In this document: positions 10,470 to 22,639 of the stretch, one piece after another
Numbering within the stretch: the first letter of the stretch is position 1
Layout: every line of letters starts with the position of its first letter
From: Lathyrus oleraceus
Lineage: Eukaryota > Streptophyta > Magnoliopsida > Fabales > Fabaceae
NCBI RefSeq assembly: GCF_024323335.1
Contig: NC_066585.1
Coordinates: 83,812,614-83,876,613, forward strand
Length of the DNA: 64,000 bases
Reading direction: 5' to 3'
The notes under the pieces: generated by a model
What the model saw: the letters and a program-made list of their open reading frames with translations, nothing else
What the model was told of the DNA's origin: nothing
The model's database searches: none
Translations under genes and position numbers: made by a program

Positions 10470-13230
10470 CAATCTGGGTGATAAATGTCTATCATTCTAT
10501 ATTGGTTCTAATGTCTTCAAACTTGCTTTTGGGAAGAGCTTTAGATAGAATGTCTATTGTCTGATTTCATGATGGTACATGAGTGATACTTATGACACCA
10601 TGGTCAATCTTCTCTTTTATAAAATATCGGTCAATTTCCACATGTTTTGTTCTATCATGATAAACCGGATTCTTTGCCATGTTGATGGCAGCTTTGTTGT
10701 CATATAAATTTTCTATTGAGTGTTCAATGGAAATCTTAAGTTCTTCCGACATCCTTTTTATCCAAATTCCCTCCCAAATGTCATGTGTCATGGTCCTTAG
10801 TTGAGCTTTTTCACTGATCCTGACAACTACTGATTGTTTCTTACTCCTCCAAGTAAATGTATCCCCCCTACGAAAGAGTAATACCCATTAGTTGAACTTC
10901 GGTCTATTGCACAACCTGCTCAGTTTGAATCTATGTACATCTCAATGCCCATGTTATGATTTTTCTTGAAATATAGACCTCTTCCTAGAGTACATTTTAG
11001 GTATTGGAAGATCATCCTTACCGCTTGCATGTTGGTATCTAAGGGATTAAACATATGTCGGCTTTCCATACTAGCAACAAATCCAATATCCGGTCTAGTA
11101 TGAGTTAGGTATATCAATTTTCCAACTAGACTTTGGTACCTAGTTGTATCAGTTGGAAAGTTATCAACTTCTACAATATTCTGTTTTGCTGATTCCATAG
11201 GAGTATTTGCTGCCTTACATTCAAGTATCCTTATTTTTTGGAGTAAGTCCAATGTATACTTCCTTCGGGACATGTAAATGTCATCCTTTGTTCGAGCAAT
11301 CTCCATTCCTAGAAAGTACTTGAGCTGCCCTAAGTCTTTGACCCAAATTCTCTTGCCAAATTTTTTAAGACGTTCTACTTGCTTATGATCATCTTCGGTG
11401 ATGACAATGTCATCAACAATGACAATAAATAAGGTTGTCTTTTCGTCTAGAGAATGTTTAAAAAATATTGTATGATCTAATTGGCATTGAGTAAATCTAT
11501 CTACTTTAACAACTCGGGTCATCCTATTAAACCCCGCTTTAGGAGACTGTTTTAGCCCGTACAATGACTTTCGTAGTATGCAAACCTTGTTCGTGGTGTT
11601 TGATGTTTCAATACTTGAAGGAATTTGCATGAACATTTCTTCTTATAACTCAACATTTAGGAAGGCATTTTTTATGTCTAGTTGGTGTAGTGGTCAGTCT
11701 AAATTTACAGCCAAGAAGAGTATAACATGGACTGAATTGAGTTTGACCACCAGAGAAAATGTTTCCTCATAGTCCACTCCATATGATTAAGTGAATCCCT
11801 TGACAGCAACCTAGCTTTGTACCTGTTTATACTTCCATCAACATTATATTTGATAGAAAAAATCCACTTGCACCCCACTGATTTCTTTCCTTTTGGCAAA
11901 GTAGTGATCTCCCAAGTTCTATTTTCAGACAAGACTTTTATCTACTCGTTTACAGTTTTTGTCCATTCAGGTAGTTTGAAGGCTTCCTGAATATTTCTAG
12001 GGATATAAGTGTTGTCCAAAGATGCTACAAAGGATATTTGAGCTAATTTTTCGTACAACATGTATCTCTTTATAGGATGATGAGTATATTTTCTCAACCA
12101 TTTTCTTAAATAAATGAGGACATCAAGATTAGCATCATAAGTACAAATAGGTTCAAATATAGGAGTATAATTACCTGAGGAATTTCCCAGTTCTGGGTCC
12201 AGGTTGGACTCATGGCTTAACATTTGGATTGTGCTTGATTCTATCATCTTCTGGTTTCTTCCTTTTTTCTAGTATAAACATTCCAACCTTCTTGTGCAAT
12301 AGTAGGGGCGGGATTCTATTTAGAGGCTAAATGGTTTTCTTCTTGGTCTATTGAAGCTACTGGCGTTGGTTCAGGTTCATTGTGGTTAGTGGGTGTGGTA
12401 TAAAATAATGGACCTGACTATAGGCCCAAACATTTGAGGTCTATTAAATCTTGTTGAGTTCTTGGTGGTATTATCTCCCCCTAAGTTGAAAATTTTGGAT
12501 AACAGGGTTGATTCTCAAAGAATGTTACATCCATTTAATGATATAATTTTTCGGTTTGAGGAGAGTAACACGTATACCTCTTTTAGTGACTTGAGTACCC
12601 CAAAAAAATACATTTGATAGATTTGGGATCAAGTTTACAGTTTAGGTTGTGGTTGTGAACAAAAGCTGAACATCAAACGCTTTTAAGGGAATCGAAGTAA
12701 TGATTATATTGGTTGGGTAGGATTTTTGAAGGGCTGAGTATGGAAAATTGAAGTTAAGGATATAGGGAGGCATTCTATTTATGAGGTAGGTTGCAGATAG
12801 TATAACTTCTCCCCAAAATTGCTTTGGAACATTTGTAGCCATCATGAGGGACCTTGTCACCTCTAAGAGGTTACGATTCTTTCTCTCCGCCATCCCATTT
12901 TGTTGAGGGGTGTCCAACACATGAACTTTGATGCATAATTTCGTGTTTTTGTAAATAGAGATTTAACATTGAGTGAAAATACTCTCAACCATTATTTGTT
13001 CTTAGAACTTGAATTTTGGTTTGAAATTGAGTTTCCACCATTTTGTGATAATTTTCTAATATTCCTCTCACTTCCGATTTTTCTTTCATGAGGAATACCC
13101 AAGTGGTTCTTATGTGGTCATCTATGAAGGTGGCAAACCACCTAACACATGTAATGTTGTTGACTCTTGATGGTCCACATACATCACTATGAACCAAGTA
13201 AAATGGTCTCCCTAATAAAAAATACAATTG
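10470..13230 (-). pseudogene. Broken Ty1/copia retrotransposon (INT-RT-RNase H)
   Basis: Minus-strand copia pol in order from high to low coordinates. Integrase core: LVHSDVCGPSRV and FIDDHIRTTWVFLM (12985-13227), then TPQQNGMAERKNR and FWGEVILSATYLINRMP (12642-12920). RT start: WEITTLPKGKKSVGCKW and YKARL (11705-11932). RT core: SLYGLKQSPKAGF, VDDIVIT, LGQLKYFLGMEIA and GKLIYLTHTRPDI (10920-11636). RNase H: NLYDNKAAINMAKNPVYHDR and HVEIDRYFIKEKI (10567-10791), ending LSKALPKSKFEDIR. Several frameshifts and stops separate these pieces and gag/protease are absent on the right, so the copy is dead and 5'-truncated. No paired LTRs or target duplication found. Confidence 0.88.
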
Positions 13231-14245
<1,015 letters not shown>

Positions 14246-14557
14246 TGAATAATGGGAGCAAGCTTATTCACGAGATTGAGGTTACAAACGGGGTTATTGA
14301 TATGCTGGAGTTATTGTTAAACAAAGCCAAGGAAGTTGAAGCTATTAGGGATTACATTAATATTGTTGAGTTGTCAGGTGGAACAGACTATAAGAAGATT
14401 CTTTTCAAGAATCTTAACCCCTGAAAAGATGTGGAAGGTAGATGCTATTGTGAATGACCTAATGAATATGGATGCAACTGATTCCGAATCAGATGAAGAC
14501 CTTGAGAACTATGAAAACCTTGTGAACTGCACAAATACAACTAGGTATGAAGATTGA
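14246..14557 (+). pseudogene. Small unrecognised ORF broken by one in-frame stop
   Basis: A single plus-strand frame runs from ATG 14246 (MNNGSKLIHEIEVTNGVIDM) through an acidic C-terminus (ATDSESDEDLENYENL) to TGA at 14555-14557, about 103 codons. It is interrupted only by one TGA near 14426, after FKNLNP. I do not recognise the family. The N-terminal half looks helical, with an Ile/Leu/Glu/Lys-rich pattern. It may be a host gene fragment carried by the possible CACTA element that ends at 15073, or a young pseudogene. Confidence 0.35.
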
Positions 14558-14779
14558 AGATCTTGTTGTGTTTCACATGATTTGTTGTCGGTTTTTGTTG
14601 TTGACAAATTTTTGTATGTTGATAACTTTTTGTTGGATTACAATGTACTGCTAGTTTATATTAACATGTTGTTTTTTTAGATGGTGTTTGTAGGATTACA
14701 ATTAATTTGTGTTGCTATGAATAATTAAAATTTTCTGATTATTATCTCAAAAGTTTATTTGAATGGTTGTATATGGTTA

Positions 14780-15073
14780 ATGAGATGTAGGGAAAAACAA
14801 GCAATCCCAATAAACTATTGCGCATACCTTAACGGTTGGAACAAATAACCGTGGTGAAATGTTAAAACCCAAGAATGGCATTGTTGGGTTTCAAACCAAG
14901 AACCTATAAATTATTTCACAACGATTGTCTTCTTTATCCATTGTTATAAGTAGCATACTACCTAACTTATAACCATTGTCACTCGGCCGTTGTGGAAACC
15001 AACATACTTACAATCACACGCTACCTAACAACGAAGTGAAACCATAATTATATGTATTTTCCATAGTAGTGAA
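14780..15073. mobile_element. Probable CACTA-type transposon end
   Basis: Read on the minus strand from 15073 the sequence starts CACTACTATGG, like CACTA/EnSpm termini. Subterminal repeats of the type CCGTGGTGAAAT and AACGATTGT or AACGGTT follow, which plant CACTA ends often carry. It abuts the copia integrase exactly at 15074, so it seems to have inserted in that element. A matching opposite end was not found; motifs ACCATGGTGA near 13819 and 13886 may be its remains. Confidence 0.4.
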
Positions 15074-17345
15074 TATTCCAAATGGAATATGTGAGACTTG
15101 TCAAATTGGAAAGCAACATAGAGATTCATTTCCAACTGGAATGTCTTGGCGAGCAAAAAAGCTGCTAGAGATGATTTTTTCAGACTTGTGTTCAGTGGAA
15201 ATACCAACACCTAATGGATGTAAGTACTTTATTAATTTTATTGATAATTTTAGTAGAAAGGATTTGGTGTCTTTCTTGAAACAAAAATCAGTGGAATGTG
15301 ATGCCTTCAATACATTCAAGGATTTATAGAAAAACAAAGTGGTTGTAAAATCAAAGCATTGGGAACATACGGAGGCCAAGAATACCTCGTTGGTTCAAGT
15401 TTCTTTGAGCAACATGGAATTGAGAATCAATTAACAACAAGATACGCACCTCAACAGAATGTCAAAAGAACAATCATGGATAAGGTGAGATGCATGCTAA
15501 AAGCCAAACAAATGTCAAAAGAATTTTGGGCAGAAGTAGTGGCTACTGCAATTTATATTTTGAACAAGTGTCTAACAAAAAGTGTTCAAGAAAAGAGTCC
15601 TGGAGAAGCTTGGAGTGGAAGAAGACCTTCAATCTGAAACCTTAAAGTTTTTGGATTTATTTCATATGCTCATGTACCAAATCAATTGAGAAAGAAGTTG
15701 GATGACAAACGAGAGAGATGTATCTTTGTTGGTTATAGTTCAAACTCAAAGGCTTATAAACTCTACAATCTGGATACAAAGAAGGTAATTATCAATCGAG
15801 ATATGACTCTTGATGAAGGAGGAATGTGAGATTGGTACTAAAAGTCACAATATGTTTCCAATAGTTGCTTCAAATGATTACGAAAAGAAGAATGAACATA
15901 ATCCAACATCTGATGAGCCAGAAACATCCAATAGACAACAAAGGTCGTGTAGATTACCAGCCAGACTGTAAGATTGTGTTTTGGATAACGATAATGATCC
16001 ATCTGATGAAGAGATTATCAACTTTGCTTTATTTGCAGATTGTGGTCCATTTACTTTTGAAGAAGTCGCAAATGATGAAAATCGGAGAAATGTCATGAAT
16101 GAAGAAATCAATGCAACTGGGAAGAATAAAATATGGGAGCTGACAAAGTTACCAGCAGACAAGAAACCTACAGGAGTGAAGTGGTTATACAAGACAAAGT
16201 ACAAATCCAGTGGTGAGATTGATCACTTTAAAGCAAGGTTGGTGGCAAAAGGATACAAGAAAAAATTTAGGTATTGATTACTTTGAAGTATTTGCTCATG
16301 TTGCAAGGTTGGATACAATTTGAATGTTTATTTCGATCTCAGCTCAAAATAATTGGAAAATACATAAAATGCATGTTAAGTCTGCATTCCTCAATGGTAA
16401 TCTGGAAGAGGAATTGTATGTTGAGCAGCCAACCGAATATGTAGTCAATGGAAGGGAAGATAAAGTCTACAGATTGAAAAAATCATTATATGGCTTGAAG
16501 CAGGCGCTAAGAGTTTGGTATAAGAAGATTGATTCTTATTTTGTGCACAATGATTTTCAGAGTGTCTGTTTGAGCACACGTTATATATTAAATTCTTCGA
16601 GCCTGGAGATGTTCTTATTGTTTGCTTGTATGTTTATGATCTGATTTTTACCGACAATATTCAATGATGGCTACAAAATTTAAGGAGGCTATGATAAGTT
16701 GTTTTGAAATGACAAATTTGGGACTGATGTCATATTTCTTTGGCATTGAGGTCGTCCAACAAAATGATAAAAAAAATTATTTCTCAAAAGACGTATGCAA
16801 GTGATATTTTGAAGAAGTTCAAGATGGAGAATTCAAAGCCAATTTACATGTCCGTTGAAGAAAAATTGAAGTTAACGAGAGAAAATGGTGGCAAGAGAGT
16901 ATACTCAACCTAATATAAAAGTTTGATCGAAAGTCTGAGATATTTGACTATGACAAGAACATATATAGTTTATGGAGTTGGTTTGCTTAGTCGATTCATG
17001 GAAGAACCATGTGTTAGTCATTTGTAAGGAACTAAGAGGGTTCTTCGTTATATCAAAGGTACATTGATTGATGAAATTTTTTATGCTAGTAATAATGATG
17101 TGGAGTTTGTTGGATACACATAGTGATTGGATTGAATATATAGATGAGAAGAATTTTAGAAGAAATACACTAGAAGCATAATAGTCCTACAAAAATATAT
17201 TGTGATAACAAGTCAACTATTGAACTGAGTAAGAATCCAACTTTTCTTGAACGGTCCATACATATTAATATTCGATTTAACAAGATAAAAGAGTTGATAG
17301 GTGAGAAAGAAGTAGTGGTCGAATATTGTTCCACTAAAAAACAAA
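15074..17345 (+). pseudogene. Broken Ty1/copia retrotransposon (INT-RT-RNase H)
   Basis: Plus-strand copia pol starting within the GAG-pre-integrase zinc region. Seen in order: GICETCQIGKQHRDSFP and CKYFINFIDNFSRK (15069-15329); TTRYAPQQN and FWAEVVATAIYILNK (15359-15637); NKIWELTKLPADKKPTGVKW and HFKARLVAKGYK (15981-16277); [20 protein letters not shown] and [18 protein letters not shown] (16324-16644); then short frames with LRYIKGT, IYCDNKSTIELSKNP and KIKELIG to about 17345. Many frameshifts and stops, and the YVDD region is corrupted. The 5' part (LTR, gag, protease) is missing at the CACTA-like boundary. It is a different family from the copia fragment at 10.5-13.2 kb. Confidence 0.87.
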
Positions 17346-20300
17346 TTACATATATTTTTATAAAACTATTAAAAATTAAATTATCTTACGAGTTAAAAAA
17401 TGCTTGGAATGATGCGAGCTTCATTTAAGGGAGACAAAGTTAGAATAAAATAAAATAAAATAAATACAAGAGTTAAGTTGGAAGAAGTGACTAAAATATC
17501 TCAGGTTTTAGTCTTTTCCTTAATCACTAAGTAATGAGTACTAAGTTACATATTTAGCCTTTGTCTTAATCATTATGTAATAGGATGTGACATGCTTTCA
17601 TTCTTCATTATTATGAACCGCCTATAGATTTTTTTAATGACCAAGATTGCTTACTTAGAAGTTAATAAAAAGCATGGCTTATGTACATGTTGTTATTAAT
17701 TTTAGTTCATCTTGTTACATTTAAATAACAAACCTTGTAATGAGATATTATTGTTTGACGAATTTAACCTCTATAACAATATATGGTTTCACTACCAGAA
17801 TTAAATTTCAAATTTGTTGATTGATCAATTCAAAATCACTATGATCACTTCTGTTAAAATCACTTTTCTTTTTCTAATTGTTGGAGGTGTTGAGGTAGAT
17901 ACCCTTTTATAGTGACATTAGTAAATTGGTTGAATAAGCAAATATCACGGTTAGGTATAGGCACTAATATAAACAAAAATAAACAATTTTGGAGCTTTTT
18001 TTTAATACATAATTAATCAATTAAATATCAACAAGAGTATTTTAATAATTTTATCTTTTGGGGTTGACTATTAGTGCTAAGCAGATTTAAACATAAATTG
18101 ATCTGAACTTTGAATATTTTGGGTCGACTGGTATAAAGCAGATCTACATTCCTATAAATTTTGGTTATTTAATAATTTTTTAATATTTTATCATAATTCT
18201 CATCTTTATTACACTGATTTTATTCTCGTATTGATTTTTAACCGTCAAATATTTTGTTCCGTATAAAATCGTAGGTCTTACTGTAATCCGATAAAAAAAT
18301 TTCTTTAATTTTGAATAATATATTTGCATGACATAAAAAATCTGACATCATTCTTCATTTCAATTTTTCAATTTTAATTCGATAGTTTAAATCATTTTCT
18401 ATTTTTCTATTATTTTGTATTATCGATCTACTAGATTTAAATCATGTGACTTATCGATAAGATTTTAGGATAGAAAATTTGCTAGGTGAAAATGTATTTG
18501 TTATAAGATCATCATCACAAGGTGCGACTTTGTCTGCAGTAGTTATACCGAACCAGTGAAGTAGAAAGGAAAAGTATATTAGGTAAAAGGTTCAGACTTG
18601 AAGCTCGTGACAAGATCCATTAGGAATGCATGTGTATGTTCTTACTTTTCTTTTAGTAAAGTGGCATGTGTAGTGTACTAAATTTCAGGATTATCCACCT
18701 TTGAAAGTAAATAAAGTGTTCTAAAATAAGTTTATAATGTGATTGATTGTGATATCATGCAATCAAGTACTAGTATAACCAATAGTAAGACCATTTATAA
18801 GGGATAGTTGAAAAAGTTATTAAGAAATTGAATAACCGTTGAAAGTATTTGATGTTGAAAAGATTTAATACTTTGAATGAGTAGGGAATAAGACTCGCGT
18901 AAAACACTTGTCGAAATCCTATTTGCTGCTATAATTTTTTAGATTTTTATTTCATCCTAATTATTTGGGGACAAATCAATTTTTTTCACCAAAATTCATC
19001 ATTTTTTTTTGTCTATAAATAGAGATTTGGTTCATTTGGTTTGGACACACAAAAAAATTCGACTTTTTCCTCTAATTTTTCTATTTAGTCTCCAATAAAC
19101 TCTTGTTTATAGATCTAAACATCTTTTTAGCCTCCAATCGACTTTTTTCCCTTTTTTTAATTTCAATCGGTAATTGTTATTAATATATAATCATAAAAAT
19201 AAAAATATAAAAGAAAATAAGAATATGAAATAAAAATGGTGAGCTAGGTGAATAAAAGTTGATTCGGTGTTGAATTATTAGGTAGAAAAGAGAGAAGATG
19301 ATGTAGAGTGTAAAAAGTAAAAAAAATGAGATTGTTCAATATGTAAACTATTGTACATAGTCTAAACTATTGCAAATAATCTAAAATGTAGAGTCTTCAA
19401 ATATTTGATTAATGTGGTGTATGACAAGCAGAAAAGATAAGATATGATAGGAAGGTTGGAAAAATAATGAGAGTAATAATCAAAGATAATGACTTTTTTC
19501 TTGTCTGGCCTCTTTTTTGAAACAAAATTTCTTTGCTCTTGTTTAAAAAAAATTAATTCTAAGATACCTCACTTGTAGAAGGGACTCGCCCAATCATTGG
19601 ATCTGAGTACATTACCTTTTTTTATGTATATCATCGATTATTCATTGGACCAGTGTCTAAATATTTTAATATTTTTTTGTATTTTAGTTTTTTAAATGTT
19701 TTTATTAGTTTTTAAATTAATATAATTATATTTTTAATATTTTATTATTAACATAATATATTTTATTTTATTTTTATTTTTTTACTATATTTTTAAATTT
19801 TTTAAAAATAGTTTTTGTACTATAGTTTGTTATATAATGATATAATATTTATTTACAATAATGATTTATTAGTTATTTAAAATAATTTTTTAATATAATT
19901 ATACTATTTATTTTATTTAATAATATTTTAATCACCTGTGACATTTATTGGCCGAGAGAAGTCTTGGTTTGTAGACCCTCGTCTAATGAAAGTCCAATGA
20001 TTTGTATATTGATTTTCTATAAATAGTTTGATGTGAAGAAACGGTATTCATCTCACTTAGCGGGAATTTTTTGTAAATATGTTTGCATGGACTCTTGTGT
20101 TTTATAAGCATGAAAAAAAAAGAGTGTTTTTCTAGATCCACAATGAAATTTCAGAACATTGATTGCAGCCATCAACACGAGTTTTTGATAGTTGGGTGGT
20201 CAACGTATGAAGGTGAGAAAAGTAGAGTATCGTTGTCCATACATAACATTGACGGATGATAGCCCTGAGAGTACGTACCTATATTATTGGGATCATATAC

Positions 20301-20585
20301 AAAATGATTTTAGATGTCCAATGTATGTTTTCAACACATAGTTGAGAAGTTAACAAAGGAGTTGAAGATGCACTTGCGTTGATTGTTGTTGTTGATTAGT
20401 TTCTTAAGAATCATTTTGAACTTTAGTTGATGTAACTGTACTCTTTAATCCGAATTTTTTAATATTAAATATATTTCTTATTGTTTGTTCCATAGACATT
20501 AGAAAGATGTTACATTAGATAACTAAATACTTGACTAAAAGATGAACTAAAAAAACCAACATAATCATTTAGACGGATATGTTGT
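17346..20585. other. 3.2 kb AT-rich DNA with nothing recognised
   Basis: Very AT-rich, long T runs around 19650-19930. No coding frame of interest, no LTR pair, no tRNA. A CACTACCAGAA at 17787 resembles a CACTA terminus but has no partner. The right edge is the start of the Tat-type LTR. Confidence 0.5.
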
Positions 20586-21428
20586 TGTTAGCTAAGATTT
20601 TTACAGAGGGAAAAATCTCAGCATATGCACAAGTGAAGGGAAATTAGACGTTTGATGACGTGTACATGGTTGAAGTCTCAAGTGGAGAAAAATGAGACTT
20701 AGTATTTTTTGGAACGTGTTTGAAAGATATTTCGACATCAACATTTCGACAGTATCAAGCGCGTCGAAGTGGCGCTTATTTGAGCGCGCAAAGGTGTTTT
20801 GTTCAAAATCATTCACTATTTCTTAGTTTTATCCTGAAAGACACGTGGAGGGAATGCAGTGACGAAATGCATGCAGAAGTCTATGTGGCTAAAGCTGAAG
20901 AATGGGGCGTTAGGAAGAAGTTATTTCATAGTAGTATAAATAGTGTTTCTAGTGTTAGAATTCAAGGTGTTCATTTGATTTCATCACAGAATCTCACATA
21001 ACTCAAAGTACCAGCGTAAGAGAAAAGAGTTTTACTGAGAGAATGTATGAATCCTGAAATACCACCTTTATTTTAATGCAAAGTTCTCAATTCAATTTAT
21101 GATTTATGCCCCATATGATTTCATATTTACTTTAATTGCATTGTCACTTTATTTTCCGTTCTTATAACAATTTTTTTCATTATTGTCGAAGTGACATTTT
21201 TTACATATTTTTACAACAATTTCAACCAAGTTGAAATCAGTCTCTCTCAATCAACACTATAAAAGCATAGTTTTTAGCAATATGTCCTAGAATTCTCTAG
21301 TTGATCCTGCGAGTAATCTTTAAATAATAAACTAGCGGTTGTTTACCAAATTCTAGTGTAAACATCTGCATTTGGCCATTTTTTACGCATATGGCCTAGT
21401 GGTTGTTTACCAAATTCCAGTGTAAACA
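20586..21428 (+). repeat. 5' LTR of Tat element B
   Basis: 843 bp, TG...CA, with the PBS two bases downstream. The last 90 bp contain a direct repeat: GTTTACCAAATTC(T/C)AGTGTAAACA occurs at about 21340-21364 and again at the LTR end. The 3' LTR of the same element retains the first copy and stops before the second. Confidence 0.8.
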
Positions 21429-21430
21429 AG

Positions 21431-21450
21431 TTGGCACGTCCAGTGGGATC
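21431..21450 (+). promoter_or_regulatory. Primer-binding site of Tat element B
   Basis: TTGGCACGTCCAGTGGGATC follows the LTR after two bases, the position and GGCAC...GTGGGA style of primer-binding sites in legume Tat/Athila-type elements. The exact tRNA was not determined. Confidence 0.55.
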
Positions 21451-22639
21451 TGTGCTAAACTTTTGCCTGTTATAGAAACTCGTAAATTTATTTCGTAAAC
21501 TTGCATTACGTTCATGAATTATTCTAGGTAGTTTGCATGCGTTTAAGAAGTGGAAAGTCTTTACCAAAAATTATGTGTCCCTCTATAGATAACACAAGTG
21601 CATAGAATAATCCCCATAATATAGTAGAACAACCAATCAGATCGACGATTGAAGATGCGGTTGTGTCAACGCTGGTTAGGGTAATGGCTTTAGTAGTGTC
21701 ATCAACGCCAGTGGCACTAGTGCCATCATAGGGGATAACACCCCTACCACAGTCAGGAAGTACCCTGTTCAACCCTGTAGTCGCAAGGCCTCTGTTTCGG
21801 TTCTAAATGCCAATGAACAATAAGGATTACTTTTATGGCATGCCAACGTCTATGATGGTTGGCCTACATACTAACATGTAAACTTTTAGTGATAATGCAA
21901 TGACAACGGTGTCTTCGTATAACCCATAAAATGCCTCGGCATCAACCATCAATAATATGGTTCGACCAGGAGGAATAAGTTATATCACCCAAATATTACC
22001 ATCGTTGAATACCACTTCCACGATGTCTATGAGGCAACAAATGGGCGACAGTACCCTGAAGTTGGTTAACACTGTCACCCAACAAATGGCAACCATTTTC
22101 AATCTGTTGATTACAAACACAAACCAAACCTATGAACCATCGGAAAACTAAATGGGGAGAATAGATGATTTTTTTGGCACACCCCAAATTCCTCTTTGAC
22201 CAACCACTTAAGTATCAAATGTTGGGCAGGTGGAAATGCCTGCAAATGGATTAGTTAAGGAAAATGTAGGCCAAAATCAAGGATTTCGACCAGAATCAGT
22301 CCCAAATATGAAAGAAGTAGAATACTTAGGTTAGGCCAATCCCAGACCCCTGATGGTTCAGAGAAACCAAGATGTTGATCAGGTTGTTTGAAATGTTCAA
22401 CAAAATAATTTTGTTGGGCATTATAACATAGCCAGTGAGGTCGAACATATCTTGGTCCAAAACGGCCTTAATGTGGGACTCCACATGCATAACTTCATTT
22501 CCCTTTTGTCAAAGTATGTTTGACAAACGGAATTACCCAGGGGTTGGAAATTCCCCAAATTCACTAAGTTTGTTGGCGACGGTAGTGAGTCGACGGTCGA
22601 ACATGTCGCAAGGTACCAAACTGAAATTGGTGACATTGA
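21451..22639 (+). pseudogene. Tat gag leader and N-terminal gag, broken
   Basis: Degenerate plus-strand sequence after the PBS. Toward the right it reads gag-like text: GLHMHNFISLL, then KFVGDGSESTVEHVARYQTE ending EIGDI at 22639, where an insert starts. The same gag continues at 25443 with NNENLRIRYFPSSLMKNAF. Stops and frameshifts are present throughout. Confidence 0.65.

Noticed and set aside
17787..17800. CACTACCAGAA as a second CACTA terminus
   Set aside because: No partner end, subterminal repeats or target duplication found; a short match in AT-rich DNA.
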